Shown: positions 32,490-45,200, numbered from the stretch's first letter. The stretch is DNA of 64,000 nt from Leishmania martiniquensis (GCF_017916325.1 NC_090145.1:274501-338500); one strand, 5' to 3'. Notes: a model not told the origin generated them from the letters alone. Made by a program: numbers and translations.

Positions 32490-33702
32490 CAGCGACGGAT
32501 GGCTGCAGCGCCCGCAGCACCGCTGCTGCTCCTTGTCAGCTGCCCACTGTTGTGGTGGCCGCTCGCTGGGCTCCTGGCGCGAGGCGGGACCGCCCGCGCC
32601 TGTCTCTGCGGCCATGGGCGCCGACACACACGATGCCGCTCAGGCACGGTCTCGCGGCGCTATTCTGGCCGGCGCTTACCCCCTGATGCGGCCATGGGTG
32701 CGTGTGCTGGGGGCTGTGGCATGCGTCGCCCCCCTCTCTCTCCCCCTTCCCCTCCCTCCCCATGCCCTGGTGTGCGGGTGTGAGGCGGGTGAGCGCGATG
32801 GCCCCTCCTCTCTCTACGAGTCACGGCTGCAGTGACGCACGTGGCGGGCAGGGGGGCCGGCGATGCTCGCTACGCGTCTCGTTCTCCGCCCGCACAGGCG
32901 CGACTGCCTCTTCCGGTTGCTTCGTAATTCGTCTCGGCACTCGCGGCCTCTGCTGGCGGCGTGCAGCCGATGGCGCTCAACCTCCCTTTGTTGTCTTCGT
33001 CTGTCTTCTTCTCTTCCCCACAACGCCTCTCGTGAGACGCCGCGGCCACAGCAGACGCCGACATCCGCGCAGGTGCGTGTCCTTTCCTCTCGTTGAGGCC
33101 TGTGCACAGGACAAAATGCCCCTGCGCCCTCCTCTCCCTTTTCTTCTTCTCTTTAGTTTTTGCAGTCTCGCCCTCCTCTCCTCACTTCCTATCCCCTTCC
33201 CCCAGCGTGGGCAGCGCACCGGCACGTCCGTGTAACGGCGTCTCCGCAGCGCACTACCGCCCCTTTCCCCCTCCCCCCACCGACGAGAAGGCCTTCACTC
33301 GACCTCATCCGCTCGCAGCCGCCCTCTCTCCTCCCCTGTCGGCGGCCGCCGTCCTCTGTTGTGTGCTCTCCGGTGCCCTCCTCCTCCGGCCTCTCCCCTC
33401 CCCAGCTCCCGCGTGCGCGCAGCAGACGGCTCCGCCGGTGGAGGGGCTTCCGCCACCGCGCTGGCCGCAAGTGGTCCGCTACGCCCACCACACGGCCTGC
33501 GCCGCGCCCGACGTGCGCCAGCGCACCTGCATGCGCGCACGCCCTTATGCTCATCAGCCTCCCCCCACCTCCACCACCACCCCCCTCGAACCCCCTCCCC
33601 TTCCATCCCTAGACCACCTGGCGCGCTCCATCCCCCCACCCCTCCCGCCCACCCACACCCACGCGCACAAACCCTCACCCTCGTCACCGCGCCGGCACAG
33701 CC
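32490..33702. other. diverged spacer between GP63 copies 7 and 8
   Basis: No gene is seen. The left part is a distant relative of the common 3' module; the frame of copy 7 stays open after its stop to 32783 and encodes a Leu/Pro/Ala-rich hydrophobic segment. The right part (33240-33702) is a C-rich 5' flank unique to copy 8, ending with CACAG at 33696-33700, two bases before the start codon. AU-rich elements and the duplicated block of the common module are absent. Confidence 0.65.
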
Positions 33703-35484
33703 ATGTCCCGAGACAGCAGCAGCACGCACCGGCGCCACAGCGGCGCCTCGCTCCTGGCGCGCCTAGCCGCTGCCGGCGTCGCCGTCACTGTCGCTGTCGG
33801 TACCACCGTCGCGTGGGCGCACGCCGGTGCGACCCGGCACCACTGCATCCACGACAAGATGCAGGCCAGCGTGCTGCGCTCCGTTGCGGGCCAGCGCACG
33901 GCCCCCGGCGCGGTGTCGGCGCTGGGCCTGCCCTACGCCACCGTCGACGCCGCGAGCGGCGCTGCCGGCGTCGTGCGCGCCAAGGACTGGGGCAAGCTGC
34001 GCGTCACCGTCTCCACCGAGGAACTCACCGACCCTCGGTACCACTGCGCTCACGCCGGGCAGCGCGTCAACAACCACGAGGGCGAAAATGTCACCTGCAC
34101 TGAGGACGACGTCCTGACGGACGAGAAGCGCGACATCCTCGTCAACTACCTCATCCCGCAGGCGGTGCAGCTGCACACGGAGCGGCTGAGCGTGCGGCAG
34201 GTGCAGGGCAGCTGGAAGGTCACCGGCATGGTAGGCGAGGTCTGTGGAACCTTCAAGGTGCCGCCGGCGCACGTCACGCAGGGCGTCAGCAACACCGACT
34301 TCGTGCTCTACGTGGCCTCGGTGCCGAGCGAGCCGGGGACTCTCGCGTGGGCTGTTATCTGCCAAGCTTTCTCCGACGAGCAGCCTGTCGTGGGCGTCAT
34401 GAACATCCCTGCGGCGTACATTGCGTCGGGCCAGCGTCATCTATTGACTCGCACAATGGCGCACGAGATGGCGCACGCGCTCGGCTTCAGCTATACCTTT
34501 TTTCGCGATTTTTACATCATGAAGTACGTACGCAACGTTCGCGGCAAGAACTTCGATGTTCCTGTGATCAACAGCAGCACGGTGGTGGCGAAGGCGCGCG
34601 AGCAGTACGGCTGCGACACCCTGGAGCACCTGGAGCTGGAGGACCAACGCGGCCCACTCTATGCTGAGTCGCACATTAAGATGCGCAACGCGCAGGACGA
34701 GCTCATGGCGTCCAACACCACTGCTGGCTACTACACCGCCCTGACGATGGCCATCTTCCAGGACCTCGGCTTCTACCGGCCGGACTTCAGCAAGGCGGAG
34801 GCGATGCCGTGGGCCGAGAAGGTCGGCTGCGACTTCCTCACGAAGAAGTGCATGGAGAAGAACGTCACGCGGTGGCCGGAGATGTTCTGCAACGAATCCG
34901 ACAGCACGTTGCGGTGCCCCAGCAGCCGGCTCGGCCTCGGGGCATGCTCTCTTCGCAGCCGCTACGTTATGCCAACGTACTGGCAGTACTTCACCAACAC
35001 GACCCTGGCCGGCCACTCCGCCTTCATGGACTACTGCCCCGTCGTGGTATCCGTGGCCGACGGCAGCTGCGGGCAGAACGCCTCTGCGGTGGTGGCGGGC
35101 CTGCGTGCCTTCAACGTCTTCTCTGACGCGGCACGCTGCATTGACGGCGCGATAAAGGTGAAGGAAAGCGAGGGGGCCGCGAATTTGTATGCCGCCATGT
35201 GCGCCAACGTGAAGTGCGACGCGGCCACGCGCACGTACAGCGTCCAGGTGCACGGCAGCAGCGACTACCTCAACTGCACGCCTGGCACACGCATTCAGCT
35301 GGCCCCCATCAGCGGCACCTTCGAGGACGGCAGCTACATCATGTGCCCGCCGTACGTGGAGGTGTGCCAGGGCAATGCGCAAGGCGTCATCGAGAACGGC
35401 AACGCCGCTGCTGGCCGTCGTGGCGCGCTCGCCGCTGCGACGGCGCTGTTGCTTGCAGTGCTGCTCGCCGTCGCGTGCGCGTGA
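33703..35484 (+). CDS. GP63: GP63 copy 8, classical GPI-anchored leishmanolysin
   Basis: 593 aa, the copy closest to classical Leishmania GP63. It has its own signal peptide and pro-region ([11 protein letters not shown] start), cysteine switch at Cys48 (HHCIHD), zinc site HEMAH at 254-258 and third histidine at 324. The C-terminus has a small-residue/Arg region followed by a hydrophobic end ([15 protein letters not shown]), a GPI-anchor signal; Asn567 is a plausible attachment residue by analogy with classical GP63. Expected at the cell surface, where GP63 acts on complement and host proteins. Both flanks are unlike those of the other copies. Confidence 0.96.
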   Translation: MSRDSSSTHRRHSGASLLARLAAAGVAVTVAVGTTVAWAHAGATRHHCIHDKMQASVLRSVAGQRTAPGAVSALGLPYATVDAASGAAGVVRAKDWGKLRVTVSTEELTDPRYHCAHAGQRVNNHEGENVTCTEDDVLTDEKRDILVNYLIPQAVQLHTERLSVRQVQGSWKVTGMVGEVCGTFKVPPAHVTQGVSNTDFVLYVASVPSEPGTLAWAVICQAFSDEQPVVGVMNIPAAYIASGQRHLLTRTMAHEMAHALGFSYTFFRDFYIMKYVRNVRGKNFDVPVINSSTVVAKAREQYGCDTLEHLELEDQRGPLYAESHIKMRNAQDELMASNTTAGYYTALTMAIFQDLGFYRPDFSKAEAMPWAEKVGCDFLTKKCMEKNVTRWPEMFCNESDSTLRCPSSRLGLGACSLRSRYVMPTYWQYFTNTTLAGHSAFMDYCPVVVSVADGSCGQNASAVVAGLRAFNVFSDAARCIDGAIKVKESEGAANLYAAMCANVKCDAATRTYSVQVHGSSDYLNCTPGTRIQLAPISGTFEDGSYIMCPPYVEVCQGNAQGVIENGNAAAGRRGALAAATALLLAVLLAVACA

Positions 35485-36096
35485 GTGATCGGCGGCAGCG
35501 CTGACGGCGGTGGCCCCTCCTCCCCCCACCCCTCCTTTACTTTCTCTTCTCAGGCTCTCTTCCGCACTGCGCTATACACTCGCGGAGCCCTTCCCGCGCT
35601 GCTGGTAGGGTCGGAAAGTGCCTTATGTCTGTATTCCCGCTCTGGAGTGTGCGCCCTGCGCTGGGCTTCACCGACCGCGGCCTCCCCTCCCCCTCCTTTC
35701 TTTGCGCGTCCCCCTGAGCGGCGTCCTCTGTGGCGGGTGGCCGCGAGCACGGCGGTGGCCGGGTGTTGTGTCTGCCCCTCTGCATCACGCATGGCGCCTT
35801 GCGCGCCGGCACCCACGCCTGCACACACGCCCGCGCCCCTGCCCTCGCCCCACTCACGCCCCCCTCCCCGCGACCACACGCTGCGCCCTGCTGCGCGCGC
35901 AGCCTACGTGCGCCGCAAGAGCAACAGCAGCAGCAGCGCGGGAGACGGGAAGGTGAAGCCGTGCGGGGTGGACGTGCGCACTCCTCCCCCCTCCCCCTCC
36001 CCCACTCTCCCCCATTCATTCTGTTTTTGCCTTCTCTTTTTCTGCTTTTATACCACGGCTGCCCTCGCTGTGCCGCCCTCACACCCCATCTGTTTT
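35485..36096. other. unique 3' flank of GP63 copy 8
   Basis: C-rich 3' UTR-like DNA with a CAG-type run near 35920-35940 and no gene. At about 36097 it switches abruptly into the right half of the common intergenic module. Confidence 0.7.
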
Positions 36097-37438
36097 GTGT
36101 GCTGTTCTCTTCTCATCTCTGTTTGTGCTTTCCTTACGTTGGGCGCTTATCCTCACTCGGAGGGGGGACGGGGTGGCATGCGTGGAAGGGCGGTGCCGGG
36201 GCTGTGTGTGCGTGTGTGTGCTGAGGAGGGAGGCGAGGAGGGCGGTGCTGTCCCTCCCCTCGCTCGGCCGCCCGTGCGCTCCCTCGCAGCCTCCGCTGCC
36301 TACGCCATCCGGCCCTCCCCTCCCCCTTCTGTGTCTCTCTTCTACGCAGTCGCCCTTCGTCTGTGTGTGTGTTGACGTCGAGCTCGCTGCCGTGCACTCC
36401 TCTGTGACCGACTTCGCTTAGCGCTTTGCCCATTTGTGTTCCCTTCGCCCTTTTCGTTTCCTCCCGTGCGAGCGACTGTCTGCCTGTGTGCGTGTGTGTC
36501 TCAGTGGGAGTGGATGGGTGGTCAGTGCGTGCCCCGACTCACGCACTCAGTCACACACACATGCACACAGACATATACATATATCAATTTACGAACAGCT
36601 TATATATGCATGTATGCTGAGACCTCTTCTTCACTATTCTGTGGGCTGCAGAGAATGTGCCACGCCGCTGCCGCCGTGGCCCCGGCGCCGGTGCGGAGGC
36701 GCTGTCGCGTGCGGTGCGGCCTGGAGAGCTGCGGCTGGCACGCGGTCGCTGCCCCTGACCGAGTGACAGCCGCCCCCCTCCCACCTCGCCTTGACTGTCC
36801 CTTCTACCTGGCACGGTGGCCGCGGCCCGTCTCCCCCGCGCGCTCGCATTGGAAGGGCCACTCCGCGTCGTGCGCGGCAGCGCCGTGGGGCGTGCTGCTG
36901 GCCTCGTGGCGGTGCTAGTGTAGGGGCGGCAGCCGTCCGCGGGTGCTTGACGCGCGCGCGCGTGGGTGCTGCTGTGCCATGCAACGCTGAGGACGGCGAT
37001 GTGAGTACTCGCCGAGTAACAGGGAGGCGCCCGCCGAACAGCGAAAACGAGAAAGCGATTCGATACAGCGCACTTGCCGAGAGCTGCCCATCGCCCACTC
37101 GAGTGTGGCCGCGAGCCCCTCGTTGCCCTGCGCCTTGCGAGCTCCTCGGCGCGGCGCCTTTGCGGCTGCCTCGTGGCACGGCTCCCCATCCATCGGCACG
37201 TGCGGCACACCAGCAGCGCGTGTGCGTGCGCCCCCATCCCTCGGCATGGTGTGCCCCCCTGCCCGATGCTTCGCACGCCCGCCCCTGACCGACCCCCACA
37301 TGCGTACACCGGCACCTCCCCCTCTCTCGCCCCTGCGCCCTCCCTCCCCCACTCGCACAGACACACACACAGGTATCGCACACGCACCAGCGCACACCAC
37401 TGCCTCCCGCCCTCCCCCGCACCCCCGCAGCCTTCCAC
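36097..37438. repeat. right half of GP63 intergenic module
   Basis: It corresponds to about 5416-6756 of module 1 with almost the same length. It contains only the second AU-rich element (about 36573-36619) and the short upstream form. The candidate acceptor for copy 9 is AG 37359-37360. No gene is seen. Confidence 0.85.
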
Positions 37439-39199
37439 ATGTCGGCCAGCATCGCCCACGCCGCCGCGCGCCTGGTGTGCCTCGCGGCAGCCGCCGTCGC
37501 CATCGCGGTGTCGGCGGCTGCCGTGTGCGCGCAGGCCGCTGGGCACCGCTGCATCCACGACGCTGTGCAGGACCTCGTGCTGAGGTCGGCGGCGCAGCAG
37601 GGCAGCGGCCCTGCCGCCTTGTCGGCGATGGGCCTGCCTCGCGTGTCCCTCGCCCCCAGCAACGACGCGGGCGCCGCCGGCCTCGCGGCGGCGAACAGCA
37701 TGCCGACGAGCCCCCTGCGTGCCCGTGGCTGGGGGCCTGTACGCATCTTTGTCTCTACTTACGGCCTCACAGACCCCTTCTATTACTGCAGGGAGGTGGG
37801 GCAGGTCGTCACCAACCACAGTGGGGGCGTGGCCATCTGTAAGGAGGAGGACATCCTGACGGAGCAGAAGCGAAATGCCCTCAATGCTTACCTGGATGCG
37901 GCCGTGAAGATGCACAGTGACAGGCTGCACGTGGATCAGCTGGTACGGGAGATACTGCGGGTAGGTGTAATGGTGGGGCCTGTGTGCAGCACCTTCAAGG
38001 TGCCACCGGAGCACCAGGCGGAGGGCATACCGGGCTACGACTTCGTGCTGTACGTCGGCGCTACCCCAGCGGCAGGCGACATCGAGGCGTTTGCCGCAGT
38101 GTGCCAGACCTTACCGGATGGCCGCCCTGCCGTCGGTGTCATGAACGTCGCCCCTGCCCGCATCACGACACCCGGCAGCCGGCACATGAAACGTGTCGTG
38201 ACACACGAGCTGACACACGCGCTCGGCTTCGGTAAGTTGTTTTTCCAGGAAAAACATCTCATTGTGATGGTTCCAGGAGGCCGTGGCAGAGGCTCCCCAG
38301 TGCCGGTGCTGAAAGGCCCCACGGTGGTGCAGAGGGCGCAGGAGCATTACGGCTGCAGGGATCTGCAGCATGTGGAGCTGGAGAACTTGGGGCCGTCGAA
38401 CACGGTGGGCTCACACTGGAAGATGCGGAGCATGAAGGACGAGCTCATGGGGCCCATCACTATTGCCGGGTACTACACGAACCTGACCCTGGGTGCTCTC
38501 AACGACCTCGGCTACTACAGGGCGAACTTCGGCCTCGGGGAGGAGATGAAGTGGGGCAGGGGGGCCGGCTGCGACTTGTTCACCGAGAAGTGCATGGAGA
38601 GGAACATCACCAAGTGGCCGGAGATGTTCTGCAACGACAGTGCGCCGGAGCTGCGGTGCCCCACCGACCGTCTCGCTCTCGGCCAGTGCCAGATCATCAC
38701 CTACACGGGCGCGTTACCGCTGCAGTATCAGTACTTCGATCGGCCAAACCTCGGCGGCCGCCTGAACTTCATGGACTTCTGCCCATTTGTGAACGGTCTT
38801 GGCAATGCCCTTTGCACGCAGGACCCAGCAAAGGCGCCCGGTCCTTTGAAGCTGTTCAACGTCTTCTCGGAGCTCTCACGCTGCATCGATGGCGCGTTCA
38901 AACCGAAGAACGTCCGAATCCCCGTGAATAAATTCAGCGGCCTCTGTGCCAGCGTGCTGTGCGACCCACCGACCAAGACGTACAAAATACGGGTGGCCGG
39001 CAGCGACCGGAACGTCCCCTGCCGGGACGGCCGCCGAGTCCCTCTGAGTCCGTTGACCGATCGATTTGAGGCGGGAGGCTACTTGGACTGCCCGCCTTTC
39101 GTGGAGGTGTGCCAGGGGAACAACCTCGCCGCCGTCGCCTCCGACGCTGGAGAGGGGACGGGCAGCGGCGCTGGGGACACTGCGGCGCTTCAGCTGTAG
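37439..39199 (+). CDS. GP63: GP63 copy 9, leishmanolysin without GPI signal
   Basis: 586 aa, majority type, nearly identical to copy 2, with intact HELTH, third histidine and cysteine switch. It is the last gene of the array in the window and lies downstream of the classical copy 8, so majority-type copies are on both sides of the GPI-anchored gene. It ends in AALQL without a GPI signal. Confidence 0.95.
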   Translation: MSASIAHAAARLVCLAAAAVAIAVSAAAVCAQAAGHRCIHDAVQDLVLRSAAQQGSGPAALSAMGLPRVSLAPSNDAGAAGLAAANSMPTSPLRARGWGPVRIFVSTYGLTDPFYYCREVGQVVTNHSGGVAICKEEDILTEQKRNALNAYLDAAVKMHSDRLHVDQLVREILRVGVMVGPVCSTFKVPPEHQAEGIPGYDFVLYVGATPAAGDIEAFAAVCQTLPDGRPAVGVMNVAPARITTPGSRHMKRVVTHELTHALGFGKLFFQEKHLIVMVPGGRGRGSPVPVLKGPTVVQRAQEHYGCRDLQHVELENLGPSNTVGSHWKMRSMKDELMGPITIAGYYTNLTLGALNDLGYYRANFGLGEEMKWGRGAGCDLFTEKCMERNITKWPEMFCNDSAPELRCPTDRLALGQCQIITYTGALPLQYQYFDRPNLGGRLNFMDFCPFVNGLGNALCTQDPAKAPGPLKLFNVFSELSRCIDGAFKPKNVRIPVNKFSGLCASVLCDPPTKTYKIRVAGSDRNVPCRDGRRVPLSPLTDRFEAGGYLDCPPFVEVCQGNNLAAVASDAGEGTGSGAGDTAALQL

Positions 39200-41300
39200 C
39201 CGCGACGGATGGCTGCACCGCCCCCGACACGGCTGACGCTGTTGTGGTGGCTGCTTGCCGCACTCCTGTCGCGAGTGGAGACCACCCGCTGGCTCGAGGC
39301 GGTAGCGCCTAGAGGCGCGTCCGTGGATGCACCGATGCTCCCCTTACTCTGCGGCTACCGATACCGACGTGCAGCACGCGTTCAGGCACGGCCACTGTGC
39401 TGCGGGCTGTGGCAGGAGACGCCCGCCTCGTCCTCCTCTCTTTAGCGCCCCCTGCCGGCTATGTGGGGCGTTACGCGGGTGAGCAGGATGCCCCTCTGCT
39501 GATGACGGTCGCCACGACACGCGTGATCAGCAGGGTGTCCGGCGCTGCCCTCAACGCACCTCCCCCTCTGCCCGCACAGGCCCGATTGCTGTCGCTGTCG
39601 CCCCCGCCTCGCCCCTGTGCTCGCGGCCTCTGCGGACGGCGTGCAGCAAACGTGCGCGGCCCTATGCGGCCGTCTCCCTCCCTCTCTCCGCTTCCCTCTG
39701 CACACACGTTCGCCTGCGCGTGGGCGGCACGGCAGTCAGGCCGGCGCGCTTCCAAAACTGCTCTCACCATCTTCTCTGTATGTGTGTGCGTGTTTCTTCT
39801 CTCCTCTTCACTTCTGTCCCCCTCCCCATGCCGTGCGTGTGCGTGTGCGTGGGGAGCCCCTCTCATCGGCATGCTGTGGCAGCGCCTCTGTGGTCCCCCC
39901 CGCGTGTGTGTGTGTGTGTGCGGGAGGGGGGCCCTCGACGGCGGCTGCACGGCTGTCGGGAGGGGCGTGTGATCGGCTCTTTTGTCTTTTGTGTGTGTGT
40001 GCGCTCTCCTCTCCTCTTCGCTTTGCCCATTTGTGTTCCCTTCGCCCTTTTCGTTTCCTTTCGTGCGAGCGACTCTGTCTGCCTGTGTGCGTGTCTGTGT
40101 GTGTCTCAGTGGGAGTGGACGGGTGGTCAGTGCGCGCATCCACACACGCATGCACACGCACGCACAGGCAGACATACACACATATATACACTCATATATA
40201 AATATATATACGAATACACATATTTGCTGCATTGCCTCTCCCCTTTTCTGCCTCTCTTTTGGGTGTGTGTGTGCGCTGTCGCCCTCACCCGTTGTGTGTG
40301 CTGTTCTCTTCTCATCTCTGTTTGTGCTTTCCTTACGTTGGGCGCTTATCCTCACTCGGAGGGGGGACGGGGTGGCATGCGTGGAAGGGCGGTGCCGGGG
40401 CTGTGTGTGCGTGTGTGTGCTGAGGAGGGAGGCGAGGAGGGCGGTGCTGTCCCTCCCCTCGCTCGGCCGCCCGTGCGCTCCCTCGCAGCCTCCGCTGCCT
40501 ACGCCATCCGGCCCTCCCCTCCCCCTTCTGTGTCTCTCTTCTACGCAGTCGCCCTTCGTCTGTGTGTGTGTTGGCGTCGAGCTCGCTGCCGTGCACTCCT
40601 CTGTGACCGACTTCGCTTAGCGCTTTGCCCATTTGTGTTCCCTTCGCCCTTTTCGTTTCCTCCCGTGCGAGCGACTGTCTGCCTGTGTGCGTGTGTGTCT
40701 CAGTGGGAGTGGATGGGTGGTCATTGCGTGCCCCCACTCACGCACTGAGTCACACACACACGCACACAGACATATACATATATCAATTTACGAACAGCTT
40801 ATATATGCATGTATGCTGAGACCTCTTCTTCACTATTCTGTGGGCTGCAGAGAATGTGCCACGCCGCTGCCGCCGTGGCCCCGGCGCCGGTGCGGAGGCG
40901 CTGTCGCGTGCGGTGCGGCCTGGAGAGCTGCGGCTGGCACGCGGTCGCTGCCCCTGACCGAGTGACAGCCGCCCCCCTCCCACCTCGCCTTGACTGTCCC
41001 TTCTACCTGGCACGGTGGCCGCGGCCCGTCTCCCCCGCGCGCTCGCATTGGAAGGGCCACTCCGCGTCGTGCGCGGCAGCGCCGTGGGGCGTGCTGCTGG
41101 CCTCGTGGCGGTGCTAGTGTAGGGGCGGCAGCCGTCCGCGGGTGCTTGACGCGCGCGCGCGTGGGTGCTGCTGTGCCACGCCAGGCTGAGGGCGGCGGTG
41201 TGTGTGCTCGCCCAGTGACGGGGAGGCGCCTGCCGGACGGAGCACTGCCGCGGACAGCAGAACTGCGAGAACAAATCGAGACAGCGCACTTGCCGAGGGC
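39200..41300. repeat. terminal GP63 intergenic module, right edge of the array
   Basis: Common module with AU-rich elements at about 40182-40226 and 40772-40818. It continues into the beginning of a GP63 5' flank (about 41130-41300) but no GP63 gene follows. The segment at 41235-41300 combines the start of the long upstream form with the end of the short form. Unique sequence begins at about 41300. Confidence 0.8.
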
Positions 41301-42298
41301 GGCCCCTGTCCCCCTCTCCTCTCCTCTTCTTCTCATGCTCCTCCCCTATGCCGTGCGCGTGCATCCTCCCGGTGTCTCTGTGGTTCCAGCCGTGCGCCTC
41401 TGCCACCCTGCGCATCGCGGAGTCAGCGGTATCCTCCGGGCTGGCCCCGCGAGAGGCGTACAGCGAAGGCGTGAGGTGGCGCGACCTCACTCGGCTGGCG
41501 CGGCCGCCTCCTCAGTGGCGCCAAGGCACAGGGAAGGACGCCGCTTTCCTCCCCCCTCCCCCTGTTGCCATGTCACGATCGCACCGCTGCATCCCTCCCC
41601 TTCCCCCCTCCCCCCTCACCTTCCCCCTTTCACTTGTGGCCCACGCGCACTTACTGTCCTCGAGCGCGCAAATACCGATGTCTGCTTTGTGCGCCCATCC
41701 TTCACTTCCTCCTGCTTGAGGGAGTGTGCTGCATGGGAAGGGTGGCGCACACCTGCGGGCTCGTTCTGGTGCGCAGGAGAGCGAAGTCTTTGAAGGCAAG
41801 AGAGGGAAAGCGGCAGGCTGAGGGCGCTTACTGGCGGCGCTGTCATTGGGGCTTCCGCTTTGCGTGCACGGGGTGGGAGACAAGAGGCGCTGCACCCTCA
41901 GTTTTGCTTGTGCACTTACTTTAGGCGCTCTGGTTGGAAGAGGGAGTGGCGCAGTGAGCGTGGAAGGCGGGGGCGCGCGTGTGCATCGTCGCAGAGGGGC
42001 TCTTAGCCGTGCTTCCTGGGCGTGCGCCGATCATTGTCACGCTACCTTTTTTTTCGTTCTGCTTACAGTGCTCAGGTCACCACACCAACGGCAGGTCAGA
42101 GGAGCCCCGCACGCTCTTACATTGCTTACGGCGCCGTTCCTCTGCGCGCGTACACCTTCTCTTCGCACTTTTTTTTCTTGTTTCTCGGCTCACCGAAGTG
42201 AAAACCTTGTCGCGCCGGGAGTTGACAGCAGCATTGGCGTCAGGCGTGCACTGGGCGGACGCGAGACGACGCATCAATGGAGATATGAGGAGTAAGGA
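41301..42298. other. spacer before the PIF1-like gene
   Basis: No convincing gene. C/T-rich stretches occur at 41320-41345 and 41580-41640. A long T run (about 42047-42056) followed by the first AG at 42067-42068 is a good spliced-leader acceptor candidate for the PIF1-like gene, giving a 5' UTR of about 230 nt. A second T run is at about 42168-42175. Confidence 0.6.
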
Positions 42299-45200
42299 AT
42301 GGAGGGCCCCTCTCTTTCTCTCTGCCGTGCGGTCTCGTGTGTTGTGTTGTGCAGCGTGACTCCCTCTCAATGGGCCTCTCGTGGGTGCACGGCGTCCTTT
42401 CGTGGAAGGATCGCTCCGCACAAAGGCTCCTGTATAGCGCCCTCGGCCCCGCGCCTGCATGGTGCATCGTGTTCTCGGCCTCTCCCCCAGCTCGCTCGGC
42501 GATGGCAGCGCTTCACGGCGAGGGTGCTTCGAAGGGTACCCCCAACCGGAGGTGCGAAGGATAAAAAGCGCGCATGGGTCCCGACCGCATACAACGTCGT
42601 TGCAGAGCCCAGTCTGGTTCGGAGGCGCCGCATCAGCTGCGGTTTCGGCAATGGCGACCTCCCCCCGCTATCCTCTCCGTATGGTGTACAGCGCGCCTCC
42701 CTCTCCCTCCGCAGCGAGAGGCGCGTCTCGAAGAAGGTACCGGGGCAGCGGCAGTGGAAGAAACCCCTGAGAAGCCTCCGCGGAGACACCAGGCGCGCCA
42801 CTGATGGCATTCAGATCATTCGAGGAGCGCCCCACGCCGCAGCGCACGCGCAAGGTACCGGCTCTGCGCAGGGAGCCTACTTCACGGCACGTGGTGCAGC
42901 GGTGCATCAAGAGACAGAGCTGTGCGCTGGAGCCGACAATACGGAAGGCGAAGAGGGGGCTCTCTGTCGTTTGCTCGACTCCGCTTCAGAGCACGACAAA
43001 CTTCCGTCTGCGCAAGCAGCGGAGGAATCGGCGGTCGGTCGGACCGCATCTCGGGCCGTGCGAAGGCGCATCACGCCCAGGTGCACCACATCGAATGTCC
43101 TCGCCGCAGAGCGTCCCTCGGCGTCGCTTGAGACGGCCTCCAGCGGGGCTAGCGGAAGCGGTTTCGATCCGCGCGTGGATAGTGGGAAGGGGCCGCACGA
43201 CCAGCCAAATCAGTCATCGTCTGTGATGTTGGATCCCAAGCAAGCGAAAGCGCTCGACTTGGCCCTGCGTGGTTGCAACATCTTCGTGACTGGTGGCGCT
43301 GGAACGGGCAAATCGCAGACGGTGCGTGCGATCATTGCAGCGTTGCGGCATTGCGAGGCTCACGATTGGGAAGAAACCCTGCGCGCGGTCGCGTATGGGG
43401 AAAGCTCAACAGAGCGGGCGATGGCGGGAGAGAAGACGCAGTGGAAGCAACGTGACCCAGCGCCGTCCCCTTCACCATCGCAGTGCAGAAGCTCGCACCT
43501 TCGCACGTCAGAACCTGCGTGCGCCATCAAATCTGCTTCGAAGTCAAAGCCGTACCCCTCTTCGGCTGTCGGTGCCGCGCCCCCGTTTAGCAACGTCTTT
43601 GTCACTGCCACAACGGGCCTGGCAGCGGTACAGATTCACGGCATGACGATCAACACGTTTGCCGGCATTGGACTTGGCCGTGGAACCCCGGAGCAGCTGT
43701 TTCGCAAGGTGCAGAAGAACTCAAAGGCAGCGCAGCGCTGGCGTCGATGCCGCGTCCTCCTCATTGATGAGGTCAGCATGTTGGAAGCCTCTCTCTTCGA
43801 GACGCTCGACTACATCGCCCGTCGAGTGCGTCGGTGCGCGAGCCTCCCCTTTGGTGGCATTCAGGTGATCTTGTGCGGCGACTTCTTTCAATTACCACCG
43901 ATCGCCAGCCGCGCGGGGCCTCCAGTCGTCCTCCGCAGTCGCGGTAGTAGCGGCCGCGGTGCTACCGAACCGTCTCACCCCACCGGTTATGTAGACGGCC
44001 CTTTAGGGGCCTTGGCACCGGTTGCGTCTCTCTTCGCCTCGCCCTCCTCTTCTCTGCCCATGGCGCGGGAAGGCAGAGGGGCCGCCGCGCCAACCGCCGC
44101 TGCTGCGGCGCGCGTGTCGAAGCTTTTTGAGGTCGACGACCTCGATGCGTATCTCTCTTCTCTTCCTGCGTCTCCCGGAGATGCGGCATCCGGGTCTCCG
44201 GCAGGGGTGCGAAGCGTGAAGAGCGGATCAGTTTCCACGACAGCTGAGGCGAGAAGGTGCACGGCGCCAGCGTCGCGCCCCTCGCAGGTGTTCTATCCGG
44301 AAGAGAGCCTCGACCATGCCGCGGCCTGCGCTTTCTGCTTCCAGACAGTAGCGTGGAGGAAACTCGGTCTACGCGTTGTCGTGCTGGAGCGTTCCCACCG
44401 GCAGGCCTCTGACGCTTTGTTTCGCCAGGTTCTCGACGAGGTGCGTTGGGGTGCTCTGTCGATGAGTGGATATCGCGCCTTGGCATCCCGCTGCGTGCAT
44501 AGCTCGAACGAAACCTGCGGGCAAGCCGGCGCATCTGCAAGCAGTTTGGCGGTGGAGTCGACAGCAGCCACAGCAGCAGGCGTCCCCGCACCGACAAGCA
44601 TACGCCTCTGTGCCACAAATAGCGAGGTAGACGCGCGCAACGCCCACTTCTATGCTCGGTTGCCGCCCGAGCATCCTCTGATGCACGTCAGCACTGCGAA
44701 AGGGCCGTGTGCGCCGGCTGCGTGTAGCACCGAGTGGCCACGGTGCTACACGTACCGCGCTTACGACACGCAAACAGCAGAGGCCACGTTCGGCACTCAT
44801 CGGTTACCCTCCACCGTCGATGTCGCGTCCTCTTACGTTTCGGACGCGCTGAACGACACACAGCTCGTGCGGATACTGCCGTTAAAGGTTGGCACCCGCG
44901 TGTTGCTGCAGAGCAACGTGGCGTCGCGCTACCGTCTCGTGAACGGCTCCGTTGGAATCGTGACAGGCTTCCTGCACCCGCTCGAGCTGCTTGCCGTAAC
45001 GGACTACTTTGCTGGATGTAAGTCCCGGCGCAACAGTGCTGCGGCACACACGACAGCAGAGCTCGCGCTCCCTGCCGCGTCTACGCCACCCGTCACCGCT
45101 GGCCCGGTCGGCCCGCCACCACCGCCCTCGTGGGTACAGCAGCTGCTTCGCCGCGGCGGGTTCGGCAGCGGCTCTGATGTGCTGACCTGCGTAGAGACCT

